DNA from: CAVYTF01 sp963708205
GTDB taxonomy: Bacteria; Bacteroidota; Bacteroidia; Chitinophagales; Chitinophagaceae
Assembly (NCBI GenBank): GCA_963708205.1
Contig: OY970196.1
Location: 248,001 to 312,000 of the forward strand
Reading direction: 5' to 3'
Length of the DNA: 64,000 nucleotides
The position numbers were made by a program, and so were the translations under genes. This document shows, in pieces, positions 40,477-49,881 of the stretch. Below the pieces are notes generated by a model that made no database searches, was not told the origin of the DNA, and saw only the letters and a program-made list of their open reading frames with translations. Within the stretch, counting starts at the first letter, position 1; each line of letters opens with the position of its first letter.

Positions 40477-43254
40477 TTATTCTTTTATAAATCTCAAAAC
40501 TGACTTTTCTTTTTTACCTACAATTTGTAAATAATAAAAACCCGGCATTAGAGATCTGATATTAACCGTTTGCGTACTTCCTTGTGGACTGTTAGAAACA
40601 GATTGAGAATTTAAAGTTCTTCCCTGCCCATCACAAACAATTAGATTTACTGTTGCACCCAAATCTGCGTTTAATTGCACATGCAATAAATCTTTTGCAG
40701 GATTAGGATAAACGCTGGAATTATTTACGACAGTATTTGCAACTTGTGTTACAGGTGTTCCCGTAGAAGAATCCGGACAACTGATCCAATTAATACCTTG
40801 TGCAACATTTACTGTGCCTGTGTTATTACAAATAATATTTCCTTTTCTATAAGTATGATATGTTGTATAAAACCTAACACCGTAATCTGTATTGTTGTTC
40901 AGCTTATTATTTTCAACGTATAAAAGAGAGCTGTCAACAGGGTTTGTAGGTCTTGTATCAACCATTATATTAGCCATTCCATTTTCAACATAACCACCCA
41001 AATGGCCGCTGTTACTGATAGTATTATTTTCTATTCTTACATGACCAGCACCAAGACATAAAATTCCTAAAGCGAAAGTATTTGTGATAACATTATCATG
41101 AACATATCCATGTGAATAGCCGCCAAGACTAATGCCATTTCCCTGATCAGGATTAAATTCAAATCCGCAATTGCTGATAACATTATTATAAATATGATTT
41201 CTTCCTGTTGAAGCGCACGAAAGTTGAATGCCTGATCGGTTTGTGCTGTCAATAAAATTATTATACACTTTGATATCACCAAGGCGTAAAGGTTTTGGAT
41301 AAGTAATTACGCCATCGCAGCTTACAGGTCTTGTACCATTTGGATCAGTTGAGCCTAAATACATGCCTTCCTGGTTAGTGCGTACAATTTTATTATCATG
41401 AATAGTGATACCATCTATTATCCAGTTTGGATATTGAAGTGAATCAATGCAAGAACCATCCTGCTTCACCCAAAAACCATATGTTTTATCATGAATGTAT
41501 AAATTATTAATTTCGATGTTTGCACTTCTTCCAAACACATCAACTGCAACTCCTGCCATAGTTGGATCTTCAACGCGAAAACCATATTTAGCTGAAGAAC
41601 CAGTGCCATCAATATGTACATAGCTGCAATCGGATAAAGCAAAGCCATCTACTAAAGAAACCTGACCTCCTTCATTGATAATAGTTACAGGACAATTTGC
41701 CGTTCCATGTATGCCTTCAAGTGAAAAATATGAATAAGGATTTTGACTTGCAGTTAATACTAAAGTATCACCGGGATTATATTGAAAAGAACTGCCGTCA
41801 ATATAATATCCATTATCTGACCATTTGTGAATGTATATTCTTTTGCCATGACAAATTGTTGATGAAGAATCTAAAACTGTAACTTGAACAGTATCACTTG
41901 CAGTTGCATTTTTATTATCCGTAACAGTTAGTTTTACAAGATAAATTCCTTTAACAAGATTTGATAAAGTAGCTTTTGCACTATCGGTATTTGAGATAGC
42001 AAATTCGCCAGGACCGCCAATCTTTAACCATTTATATTTTTGTATTGAACCATCAGGATCGTAAGATGTTGAACCATTTAATACGGTAGAATTTACTGGC
42101 AATTGTAAAGTTACATCTGGTCCTGCATTAGCAATAGGCAAATCATTTTTTACATTTATGGTTACTGTATCAAAGCCTTTATTATTCTTGCTATCAGTAA
42201 CTGCTAATTGTACTTTATAAGTTCCAATTTTTAATTTTGAAATCTTTGCTTTAACGCTATCACTATAATTTATAAGCGGAGTTGAAGGGCCACTCACTGC
42301 ACTCCATTGATAACTGATTATTTTTGCTACTGAATCGTAAGACTTGCTGCCATTTAGCGTAGCACTGTCGGCAGGTAAAATAACGGTAAGGTCGTTGCCG
42401 GCAACTGCTACCGGAGCATTAGAAATTGAATCTTTAGCTGGTGGCGTACTAGTTCGTGAATACTGCAAAAACCATGAATAAAGATTTAGCTTTTGCGGAT
42501 CTGATGGATCATACCATGTCGGATCATATCCTTGTAACCATGCACTATGACCTGCGCCAACAATATCAGTTAATTTCATAGGCACCTGAGGATTTAAAGC
42601 ATTTATTGTCGCAGTATATTGTTGCGCAAGCGGCCAAAAAGCATCCTGGTCGCCACATATCGTCCAAACAGGCACATTATAAATTGCAGCGTTACCAATA
42701 TTCTGGGGATTTTGCGCCGCTGCTGAACTAATAGGTGCAACAGCTGCTATACCTTTACAAAAAGTTGTATCATCAGTTATACAACTCCAGGTACCCCATC
42801 CACCAGCGCTAAGCCCTGTAACGTAGATGCGGCTTGGATCTACGCGATATGCTGCTTCAATTTGGGGCAACATTGTTCTTAAATGCGGCACACATTGCCA
42901 ACCCCAACTGCCTGCTGGTCCCTGCGGAGAAAAAACGATAAACTTATAAGTTTTTCCATCAACAGGATTTACTGCAACAGGATTAAAGCCTTGAGAAATT
43001 CTGTAAGGCAAAGTTCCATAATTAAGCAATAAATTAATATCGCTCCCCTGTTCTCCAAGCCCACCTAAAAAAATAATTAATGGATAATGAGAAGTGTCAG
43101 TCGAGTAAGTATCAGGCAAATACAAAAGCGACTGTGACTTTGATGGATTGCCACCTGTGTTTACAGTAATGACTTGTTGATTGCCTACAATTGTTTGAGA
43201 GAAGATTTGCGCGCAAATAAATATGCACACAGCAAAGAGTAATGCTCGCTTCAT
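40477..43254 (-). CDS. secreted esterase-like protein with PKD, beta-helix and T9SS domains
   Basis: Exported protein of 925 residues. Signal peptide 1-19. An alpha/beta-hydrolase of the feruloyl esterase/PHB depolymerase type spans about 20-268, with nucleophile Ser149 (TGLSAGGWG), probable acid Asp202 or Asp204 and His236 (GAGHSAW). Two PKD-like domains follow at about 278-372 and 373-462. A right-handed parallel beta-helix (many NN, VRIENNTISNS-type coils) covers about 465-830. A T9SS type A sorting domain ends the protein (YPNPAKDLLHVQL to SVLRFIKE). This would be surface-released and act on esterified polysaccharide. It lies inside the glycan region, transcribed against the pentose-donor operon. 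Confidence 0.87.
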   Translation of the reverse strand: MKRALLFAVCIFICAQIFSQTIVGNQQVITVNTGGNPSKSQSLLYLPDTYSTDTSHYPLIIFLGGLGEQGSDINLLLNYGTLPYRISQGFNPVAVNPVDGKTYKFIVFSPQGPAGSWGWQCVPHLRTMLPQIEAAYRVDPSRIYVTGLSAGGWGTWSCITDDTTFCKGIAAVAPISSAAAQNPQNIGNAAIYNVPVWTICGDQDAFWPLAQQYTATINALNPQVPMKLTDIVGAGHSAWLQGYDPTWYDPSDPQKLNLYSWFLQYSRTSTPPAKDSISNAPVAVAGNDLTVILPADSATLNGSKSYDSVAKIISYQWSAVSGPSTPLINYSDSVKAKISKLKIGTYKVQLAVTDSKNNKGFDTVTINVKNDLPIANAGPDVTLQLPVNSTVLNGSTSYDPDGSIQKYKWLKIGGPGEFAISNTDSAKATLSNLVKGIYLVKLTVTDNKNATASDTVQVTVLDSSSTICHGKRIYIHKWSDNGYYIDGSSFQYNPGDTLVLTASQNPYSYFSLEGIHGTANCPVTIINEGGQVSLVDGFALSDCSYVHIDGTGSSAKYGFRVEDPTMAGVAVDVFGRSANIEINNLYIHDKTYGFWVKQDGSCIDSLQYPNWIIDGITIHDNKIVRTNQEGMYLGSTDPNGTRPVSCDGVITYPKPLRLGDIKVYNNFIDSTNRSGIQLSCASTGRNHIYNNVISNCGFEFNPDQGNGISLGGYSHGYVHDNVITNTFALGILCLGAGHVRIENNTISNSGHLGGYVENGMANIMVDTRPTNPVDSSLLYVENNKLNNNTDYGVRFYTTYHTYRKGNIICNNTGTVNVAQGINWISCPDSSTGTPVTQVANTVVNNSSVYPNPAKDLLHVQLNADLGATVNLIVCDGQGRTLNSQSVSNSPQGSTQTVNIRSLMPGFYYLQIVGKKEKSVLRFIKE

Positions 43255-43422
43255 GGCATTAGGTTTTTAATAGTTATTGGATATTGCAAAAAAAACTTTA
43301 TAATATTACAGCAATAATTAATTGCTATAATCTCTTAAAAAAATTTAAAGCAAATTTTAATTTGAATTTTTATTTTTTTAGAGGAAAATCTTTCAACAGA
43401 AATTATGCCTTCTTTATTGCTT

Positions 43423-43451
43423 ATCGTGTTTTGAGAAATTCTTAATACGAT
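43423..43451. other. stem-loop just past the DUF707-like gene
   Basis: ATCGTGTT (43423-43430) pairs with AATACGAT (43444-43451), with one G-T pair, around a 13-nt loop. It lies next to the stop at 43453 but has no T run in that gene's direction, so terminator function is doubtful. Confidence 0.3.
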
Positions 43452-43452
43452 T

Positions 43453-44301
43453 TTAATATTTGAAGAATTTATTTCTTTTGCTCTTAACTCTCGAGCCTAA
43501 ATCATAATCATTCCATTTTCTTTGCAGCTTATGGAAATATTCATTCAGTTTATTTATTGAATGCTTAACGCGGTTATTTCTATTATTTACAAATTCCAAA
43601 CTTCCGTATTCACGATAATTTTGTTTTCTCGCCTGATAAGCTTTTGTAACTGCATTCCATTCATCATGTGGATCAATGCCTAATTTTTTATAAAGTTCAC
43701 CACCGCCAACCGGCAAAGTGTGCTTCATTACCACGGTATCAAAAACTATCAATTTATTTTCAGGATAATCAAGAAGTTTAGACCAAACAGAATCAATTCC
43801 CCAACTTGATTTATTACCAATAAAAGAAGGCAAACATTTTTTTAGAGCCTCTTTTTCAAATAATGGAGACATTACTTCTATTTGTCCGACATATCTGCAA
43901 AAGCATTTTTTATTTTGCTTATACAAAGGCCAACTGCAAAACGAATCTTTGGAAAGAGAAGCCTGGCTAATATCGCTTTTAAAAGCGCGGCTCAGCGCAA
44001 ACATTTCATTTATTTGCAGCGTGTCTATTTCAATATCATCATCCAAAAAATAAAAAAAATCGTACGTATCAAGCCATTCTTTTTTTATTTCATTGAATAA
44101 TTTATACAACATGTGAAATTTAAAATCTTTCAAATGAAAAAAATATTCAGCATCATTATATAAAGCCGGTTCATTTATTTTTTCATGATAAAATAAAAGA
44201 CACAGATCAAATTCCTTCTTTTCTTTTTGTTTCAGCCAACTTTGCTTAAAAAGGAAAGACTTATTTCCGCATGGTGCAACTACAATATTTTTTGTACTCA
44301 T
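43453..44301 (-). CDS. DUF707-like putative glycosyltransferase
   Basis: Soluble protein of 282 residues. It has an acidic metal-type motif in FFYFLDDDIEIDT and later GNKSSWGIDSVWSKLL and FDTVVMKHTLPVGGGELYKK, which resemble the DUF707 family of putative glycosyltransferases (GT-A-like, with the DDD acting as DxD). The C-terminus is basic and Lys/Arg/Asn-rich. Start is the ATG at 44301. It is divergent from the flippase gene and belongs to the same glycan region. Donor and acceptor are unknown, and the family name is from memory. Confidence 0.65.
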   Translation of the reverse strand: MSTKNIVVAPCGNKSFLFKQSWLKQKEKKEFDLCLLFYHEKINEPALYNDAEYFFHLKDFKFHMLYKLFNEIKKEWLDTYDFFYFLDDDIEIDTLQINEMFALSRAFKSDISQASLSKDSFCSWPLYKQNKKCFCRYVGQIEVMSPLFEKEALKKCLPSFIGNKSSWGIDSVWSKLLDYPENKLIVFDTVVMKHTLPVGGGELYKKLGIDPHDEWNAVTKAYQARKQNYREYGSLEFVNNRNNRVKHSINKLNEYFHKLQRKWNDYDLGSRVKSKRNKFFKY

Positions 44302-44477
44302 TTTATTTTCTTTCGATGCCTCAAAACTAATGTTAATGAAATATACTGTTTATTTGCTTGCGTATATTAATGAGTTTATAATAGCTGCTTTATGATAACT
44401 AAGTATTTTTGTAATCTTAAAATTAAAACTAATTATCAAAGCAATTTGTTGCTTAATAATTTTAATATAGACTGATC

Positions 44478-45845
44478 TTGGAAAAAACTTTTTCTTCTTA
44501 TTGGATAAGGTCTGCCTTTTATTCTATACTTCAAAGGTTTTCTTTAACCATATTCGGTCTTATAAATTTTATGGTGCTCGTGCGAAGCCTCACTCAATCG
44601 CAAATGGGAACTTGGGCTTTGTTCTTAACCGTTATTTCAATATTTGAAGCTACAAAAAGCGGTCTTTTAAAAAATGCTCATATCCGTTTTGTTAGTGCCA
44701 GCAGCAACGAGAAAGAAAAAATACAAATAGCCTCATCGTCATTATTGATAAATCTTTGCGTAACACTACTTTTTATATTATTACTATTAATTTTTTCGGA
44801 ATGGCTTTCCAAAGAATTGCATGCAGGTCAGGATCTATCAACCATGCTGCATTATTTTATTCCGGGCTTGCTCTGCATGGTTTTCTTTTCTCACTTTGAA
44901 GCAATACAACAATCGCATCTCGATTTTAAAGGTGTGCTTGCAGGTTATCTTGTTCGCCAATTTTCATTCTTTTGCTTTATAGTTTTTCATCAACAATTGC
45001 ATTTACCATTCTCTGTAAAATACTTAACTATTTACCAATCTGCAAGCTTGTTTCTTGGCGCGCTGACACTTTATTTTTATAGCAGAAAATATTTATTTCA
45101 TAAATTGGAAATTACAAAATTGTGGATCAAAAAAATTATTGAATATGGTAGTTATATATTTGGTTCGAATGTAATGGTCAACCTATTTTCAAATCTCGAT
45201 CAGATAATGACTGCTTCTTTTATTCCCATAAATTCCGTTACCTATGTTGCATATTACAATACTGCTTCGCGAATAAATGGTTTGGTGGATATTCCATCTT
45301 ACGCTGCAGCAGATATTATTTTTCCTAAAAGCGCACGCGCATCTGTTGAAGAGGGTAAAAAAAAAGTGCAGTATTTATATGAGCGAATGGTTGGCATTTT
45401 ACTTTCGTTCACCACACCTGTAGCATTAATAATAATATTTTTTCCAAAAATTATTATTGATATAATTGCCGGAACAAAATACGAAGCTGCTGCGCCAATT
45501 TTGCAGTTTTACATGATTACAGGATTGATGCGACCAATGCAAAACCAAGCGGCCAATCTTTTAAATTCAATTGGCAAAACCAAGTTGTGTTTCTTAGTTG
45601 ATACTTTAGGTTTGATAATTAATTTGATAGTGAATTATATCTGTTTATATTTTTTTGGATTTTACGGTGCTGCAATCGGCACACTTATAACATGCATAAT
45701 CGGTGCTTTTACCTGGTATTTTATTATGCGCAAACAAATAGATCTGCAATTGAAAAATATTTTTAATCATGTAGGTGAAACTTATAAAACGATTTATGCT
45801 TTCAGCTTGAATATCTTAAAGTCAAAAAAACTCAGAGGAACTTAA
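44478..45845 (+). CDS. Wzx-type polysaccharide flippase (MATE/MOP superfamily)
   Basis: Membrane protein of 455 residues with about 12 to 14 helices, predicted to move lipid-linked oligosaccharide across the inner membrane. The first helix region (FGLINFMVLVRSLTQSQMGT) and later IEYGSYIFGSNVMVNLFSNL and LDQIMTASFIPINSVTYVAY are typical of polysaccharide exporters. The start is TTG at 44478, giving MEKTFSSYWIRSAFYSILQR; no ATG fits. The next gene, a GT14-type transferase, starts 25 bp downstream. Specificity cannot be told. Confidence 0.88.
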   Translation: MEKTFSSYWIRSAFYSILQRFSLTIFGLINFMVLVRSLTQSQMGTWALFLTVISIFEATKSGLLKNAHIRFVSASSNEKEKIQIASSSLLINLCVTLLFILLLLIFSEWLSKELHAGQDLSTMLHYFIPGLLCMVFFSHFEAIQQSHLDFKGVLAGYLVRQFSFFCFIVFHQQLHLPFSVKYLTIYQSASLFLGALTLYFYSRKYLFHKLEITKLWIKKIIEYGSYIFGSNVMVNLFSNLDQIMTASFIPINSVTYVAYYNTASRINGLVDIPSYAAADIIFPKSARASVEEGKKKVQYLYERMVGILLSFTTPVALIIIFFPKIIIDIIAGTKYEAAAPILQFYMITGLMRPMQNQAANLLNSIGKTKLCFLVDTLGLIINLIVNYICLYFFGFYGAAIGTLITCIIGAFTWYFIMRKQIDLQLKNIFNHVGETYKTIYAFSLNILKSKKLRGT

Positions 45846-45870
45846 AAGTTTGTAATCTCAAAGAACTGCA

Positions 45871-46710
45871 ATGCGCATTGCTCATCTTATTCTCGCACAC
45901 ACAAATCCAAAACAACTTGAAAGGCTTTTGAATGCCATGAAGCATCCAAAATTTTATTTTTATATTCATGTTGATAAGAAACAAAATATTGATGCGTTTG
46001 AATATCTTTTAGAGATACAAAATGTTTTTTTAATAAAGAAAAGAACAAAAATTTATTGGGCAGGATACGGAACAATTCAAGCAACGCTTAATGGTTTTGA
46101 AGAAATACTTCCTGAAGATTATGATTATATCAATGTGATTTCTGCGCAGGATTTTCCTTTAAAAAATTCAGAATTTATTTATAATTATTTTAAAGAAAGA
46201 AACGGAAAAGAGTTTATTACCTGCGAGTCAATTGAAGATGAATGGAGTGAAGCCGCGCCGAGAGTAAAAAATTATCATTTCATCAATTGGCGCATTCCAG
46301 GAAAATTTAAGATGGAAATTTTAGCAAATAAAATTTTACCGAAGAGAACTTTTCCTTTAAAAAATTTTGAAATAGTTGGAAGAGCAAATTGGTTTTCATT
46401 AACTCAAAATGCAGCAAAATATATAGTTGATTTTTTAGAAAATCATCCTACAATAATCCATTATTTTAAATATTGCTGGGGCGCGGATGAGTTTATTTTT
46501 TCAAGCATCTTATACAACTCACCTTTCAAAAAAAATATTGTTGACAATCTTGTGTATGTTGATTGGTCGCAAAAGCTTGCACATCCCAAAGTGCTTGATA
46601 CCAGTGATTTTGAAGATTTAAAAAAAACAGAAAAATTATTTGCAAGGAAATTTGATATGAGTAAAGATGTCAAAATATTTGAACTATTGGAAGATCTTAT
46701 TAAACAATAA
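45871..46710 (+). CDS. GT14-type (core-2/I-branching) glycosyltransferase
   Basis: Glycosyltransferase of 279 residues similar to the core-2/I-branching beta-1,6-N-acetylglucosaminyltransferase family. Hallmarks are MRIAHLILAHTNPKQLERLL, FYIHVDKKQN, YWAGYGTIQATLNGFEEIL, YINVISAQDFPLKNSEFI and, near the end, KYCWGADEFIFSSILYNS. Bacterial members build exopolysaccharides or add xylose or GlcNAc, so the sugar is open. It follows the flippase in a two-gene plus-strand unit and ends 1 bp before the convergent GT4 gene. Confidence 0.88.
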   Translation: MRIAHLILAHTNPKQLERLLNAMKHPKFYFYIHVDKKQNIDAFEYLLEIQNVFLIKKRTKIYWAGYGTIQATLNGFEEILPEDYDYINVISAQDFPLKNSEFIYNYFKERNGKEFITCESIEDEWSEAAPRVKNYHFINWRIPGKFKMEILANKILPKRTFPLKNFEIVGRANWFSLTQNAAKYIVDFLENHPTIIHYFKYCWGADEFIFSSILYNSPFKKNIVDNLVYVDWSQKLAHPKVLDTSDFEDLKKTEKLFARKFDMSKDVKIFELLEDLIKQ

Positions 46711-46711
46711 A

Positions 46712-47947
46712 TCAGCTTGCCGCAATTTTTCCTTCATGAGAATGTTTTTTTAATTCTTTAGTTTTTACAATTTTTGTTTGGTATAAACGTAAAAGGTTTT
46801 CAGCCCATTTATCCCAGTTCAATTCTTCTTCAAATCTTTTTCTGCTTGTCAGGATCAATTCATGATACTTTTCTTTATCAAAAAATAATTCTGATAGCAA
46901 GGTTGCATACATCTCGGCATCAGCATTATAAGGCAAGCAATAACCATTTACACAATCTCTAACCACATAAGGAACTCCGCCGGTTTCGGTTGTTATCACA
47001 GGCATTCCATAAGCATTTGCTTCAGATGCAACAATTAATGAACAATCGGCGCGCGTTGGCAATATTAAAAAATGAGCATTGATTAATAAGTCAAGAAATG
47101 CAGCATGCTCATCCGGTTTATTCTTATTTAAAAAGGGAATTATTGTAAGATTGGGATGTACAAAATTAGCGGGAGGTACGCAACCGCAAACGATCAATTT
47201 TGTATCAATGTTTTTTTCACAAAGATGTTTCAGTGTTTCAAATGCAATTGGTCCGCCTTTTCTTTCCCATTCAACCGCTAAATAAAGCAGCGTAAGTGTT
47301 GTATTTTTTTCTTTCTCTAATATTACTTCACGTCCGGGAATTTTATCCATGTTTGCACCATAAGGAAAAAGGGCAATCTTATCACGATTAATATGATAAT
47401 CATTTACTGCTGAATCTTCAGCCCAGCTTGATGGATATATTATAATTGAACTTTTATTCAAAGATTTTTTTTCTACAAAATTGCCTTCCCATTTGGAAAT
47501 CCAGCTCATGTTTTTAAAATCTTTTTTATAATACCTGCTTATTAATTTGAAGGTTGTATCAGTTACATAAATGATAGGAATATCAGTTTTTAAAAAACAT
47601 AATTCTGTAGAAGCAGCAGGAGCGCAAATAAAATCGTACTCTGCATTTTTCATTTTCCTTTTTAAAATTCTTGCCGCATACCATCCATATATAATACTAT
47701 ACTTGGTTATATATTCTCTTCTAAAAACTACACGTGTAAATTTTGCAATTGCTCTTAATGTTTTATCTAAAAGCCACGGATGTTTTATAGGTCCTAAAAA
47801 ATCAACATCCCCAATATTTCTTTGAAGTGTGCGCCCGATATAATAAGTAAGGCCTGACCATGAACGTTTATCAAGTGGATCGTTTACGGAGAGATAAGCA
47901 ATCTTTAAGCCTTTGTTAGTTTTTAATTGTATATCTGAAATGTTCAT
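46712..47947 (-). CDS. GT4-family glycosyltransferase
   Basis: GT-B glycosyltransferase of 411 residues. The ATG at 47947 (MNISDIQLKTNKGLKIAYLS) is preferred; an in-frame start at 47983 would overlap the previous gene. The C-terminal domain has TLLYLAVEWERKGGPIAFET, INAHFLILPTRADCSLIVAS with EANAYGMPVITTETGGVPYV, the typical E-x7-E region. It is the last gene of the seven-gene minus-strand operon beginning at 55440. The donor is unknown. Confidence 0.88.
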   Translation of the reverse strand: MNISDIQLKTNKGLKIAYLSVNDPLDKRSWSGLTYYIGRTLQRNIGDVDFLGPIKHPWLLDKTLRAIAKFTRVVFRREYITKYSIIYGWYAARILKRKMKNAEYDFICAPAASTELCFLKTDIPIIYVTDTTFKLISRYYKKDFKNMSWISKWEGNFVEKKSLNKSSIIIYPSSWAEDSAVNDYHINRDKIALFPYGANMDKIPGREVILEKEKNTTLTLLYLAVEWERKGGPIAFETLKHLCEKNIDTKLIVCGCVPPANFVHPNLTIIPFLNKNKPDEHAAFLDLLINAHFLILPTRADCSLIVASEANAYGMPVITTETGGVPYVVRDCVNGYCLPYNADAEMYATLLSELFFDKEKYHELILTSRKRFEEELNWDKWAENLLRLYQTKIVKTKELKKHSHEGKIAAS

Positions 47948-47967
47948 TTTAATTTTTAAAAGATAAC

Positions 47968-49872
47968 TTATTTTTTTTCCCACACTGTAAAAAAACCTCC
48001 TGTAAATCTTAAAGGCAAAAGGTCTGCAATTTTGCAGTCAATTCTTTGAAAAAGCTTTATCCTCTTTGTAAAAAATGAAAAAGGAAAAACATCTTCAATA
48101 AAATTTGCTTTGCCAAATTTTGTTATTTTAAATTGATAAGACTGTGATAATTTTTCCAAATCTCTTTTTGAAAAAAATTGTACATGGTCAAGATTATCCG
48201 CGGCGGATTGTACTGTTGTTCCGCTGTAACCCAATGACTGTTTGATTTTATTGAGAGTTTGCCAAATCCAATTATTCTTTTTACGCATTTTTAAAACAGG
48301 CTTTGTTACAAAAGTTTCCCTTGGACCTTTTCCATTTGGCACTGTAACAATTAATTTACCATTGTCTTTTAAACTCGATCTTAAAACGTTCAACAAAGAA
48401 CCGGGATTGCTTAAATGCTCAAGCACTTCACTGCAAATAATTGCATCATATTTTTCTCCTGCTTCAACTAATTCTTCCGCACTTTTCTTTATAAATTTTA
48501 CCTGCGGCAAATTCACCGTATTCGCTTTAGCAATTGCAATTGTTTTTTCACTTACATCAATTCCGGTTACATCAAATCCTTCGCGTCCTAAGTGCCTGCT
48601 GATAACACCATTGCCGCAACCAACATCAAGAATGTTGCTGTTTTTTGGTAATGATTTTTTTAAAACATCAGAAATAAAATCAACCCGTTTGCGATCTGCG
48701 ATGCGGTCATATTCATAGTATGTTGTTTCTTTCATCTCATCACGATTTATATTTAATACTTCCAGGTAAATATCTTCAGTTTGTTTCGTCATCTTTTTCA
48801 CATCAAAATTTGATGCAACAGTTTTCCTGGCTTCATCACCAAATTTTTTACAAAGTTCTTTTTCATCTATGAGAAAAAAAATTGCTTCTGCTAATGCATT
48901 AGCATTTTGTGGAGGAACTATCAATCCATTTTTTTTATCACCGATAATTTCTTTTGTTCCATCAACAGCAGTTGCAATAATTGCCTTTTTCATTGCCATT
49001 GCCTCAAGTAATGCAATTGGCAAACCTTCCCAAAGTGATGGCAAACAAAAGATATCGATTGCGTTTAAAATATCAGGAACATCATTTCTAAAACTTTGAA
49101 AAATAACAGCATCAGAAATTTGTAATGCTTCTGAAAGCCTTACTGCATCTGCTTTTAAGTCACCATCACCAATCATTAACAATACGGCATTTTTATTTTT
49201 TTCGTTAACTTTTTTAAACGCTTTTATCAAAGTCAACGGATCTTTTTGTGCAGTTATTCTTCCGGTAAAACCAACTACTATTTTAGCATCATCAATTCCT
49301 AATTCTTTTCGAACATTTCTAAAAGAATTTTCAGGATTGAACTTTTGTACATCAATTCCATTATTAATTACGACGGAATTAAAATCCTTTATTTCATCAA
49401 ACCCTGTTTGCTGATTCGATGCCGAAACAGAAATATTTTTGGTTGATCTTTTTGTAAAAAAATGCTCAAAAAATATTCTTACTTTTTTGGTAAAAAAAGA
49501 TTGCTCATCATGAAAAGACCATCCATGAATTGTATAAATAATTGGCAAGTTTAAAGACCTTGCTGCCCAATAGACATTGGTATTTGCACGTGTGCCATGA
49601 ATATGAACAATATCAATTTCTTCAGCTTTCAATAATTTTTTTACTGTTTTCCATTTTGCAAAATCGAATGCTTTGGTTGAAGGAATAACAAAATTCTTCA
49701 CGTTACTTTTATTCAGCTCATCTATCATTTGTCCTTTTGTAAATGAAAGCACAATTGGCTCAAATACTGTTCTGTCAAGGCTTTCAACAAGATTCAGTAT
49801 ATGAGTTTCGCCGCCGCCAACTTCTCCCTGGCGAATAGTTTCTAAAACTTTTATTTTTCTTTTTTGTTCCAT
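47968..49872 (-). CDS. fusion of GT4 glycosyltransferase and SAM-dependent methyltransferase
   Basis: Two-domain protein of 634 residues. Residues 1-375 form a GT4 glycosyltransferase: RQGEVGGGETHILNLVESL, VHIHGTRANTNVYW, VVGFTGRITAQKDPLTLIKA and SLWEGLPIALLEAMAMKKAI with the E-x7-E motif. After a short linker, residues 385-634 form a class I methyltransferase with NILDVGCGNGVISRHLGREG as SAM motif and YDAIICSEVLEHLSNPGSLL. The reading frame is continuous. This suggests one protein that adds a sugar and then methylates it or a neighbour, perhaps as a chain cap. It lies 9 bp after the amidotransferase gene. Confidence 0.9.
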   Translation of the reverse strand: MEQKRKIKVLETIRQGEVGGGETHILNLVESLDRTVFEPIVLSFTKGQMIDELNKSNVKNFVIPSTKAFDFAKWKTVKKLLKAEEIDIVHIHGTRANTNVYWAARSLNLPIIYTIHGWSFHDEQSFFTKKVRIFFEHFFTKRSTKNISVSASNQQTGFDEIKDFNSVVINNGIDVQKFNPENSFRNVRKELGIDDAKIVVGFTGRITAQKDPLTLIKAFKKVNEKNKNAVLLMIGDGDLKADAVRLSEALQISDAVIFQSFRNDVPDILNAIDIFCLPSLWEGLPIALLEAMAMKKAIIATAVDGTKEIIGDKKNGLIVPPQNANALAEAIFFLIDEKELCKKFGDEARKTVASNFDVKKMTKQTEDIYLEVLNINRDEMKETTYYEYDRIADRKRVDFISDVLKKSLPKNSNILDVGCGNGVISRHLGREGFDVTGIDVSEKTIAIAKANTVNLPQVKFIKKSAEELVEAGEKYDAIICSEVLEHLSNPGSLLNVLRSSLKDNGKLIVTVPNGKGPRETFVTKPVLKMRKKNNWIWQTLNKIKQSLGYSGTTVQSAADNLDHVQFFSKRDLEKLSQSYQFKITKFGKANFIEDVFPFSFFTKRIKLFQRIDCKIADLLPLRFTGGFFTVWEKK

Positions 49873-49881
49873 TAAAAAAAT

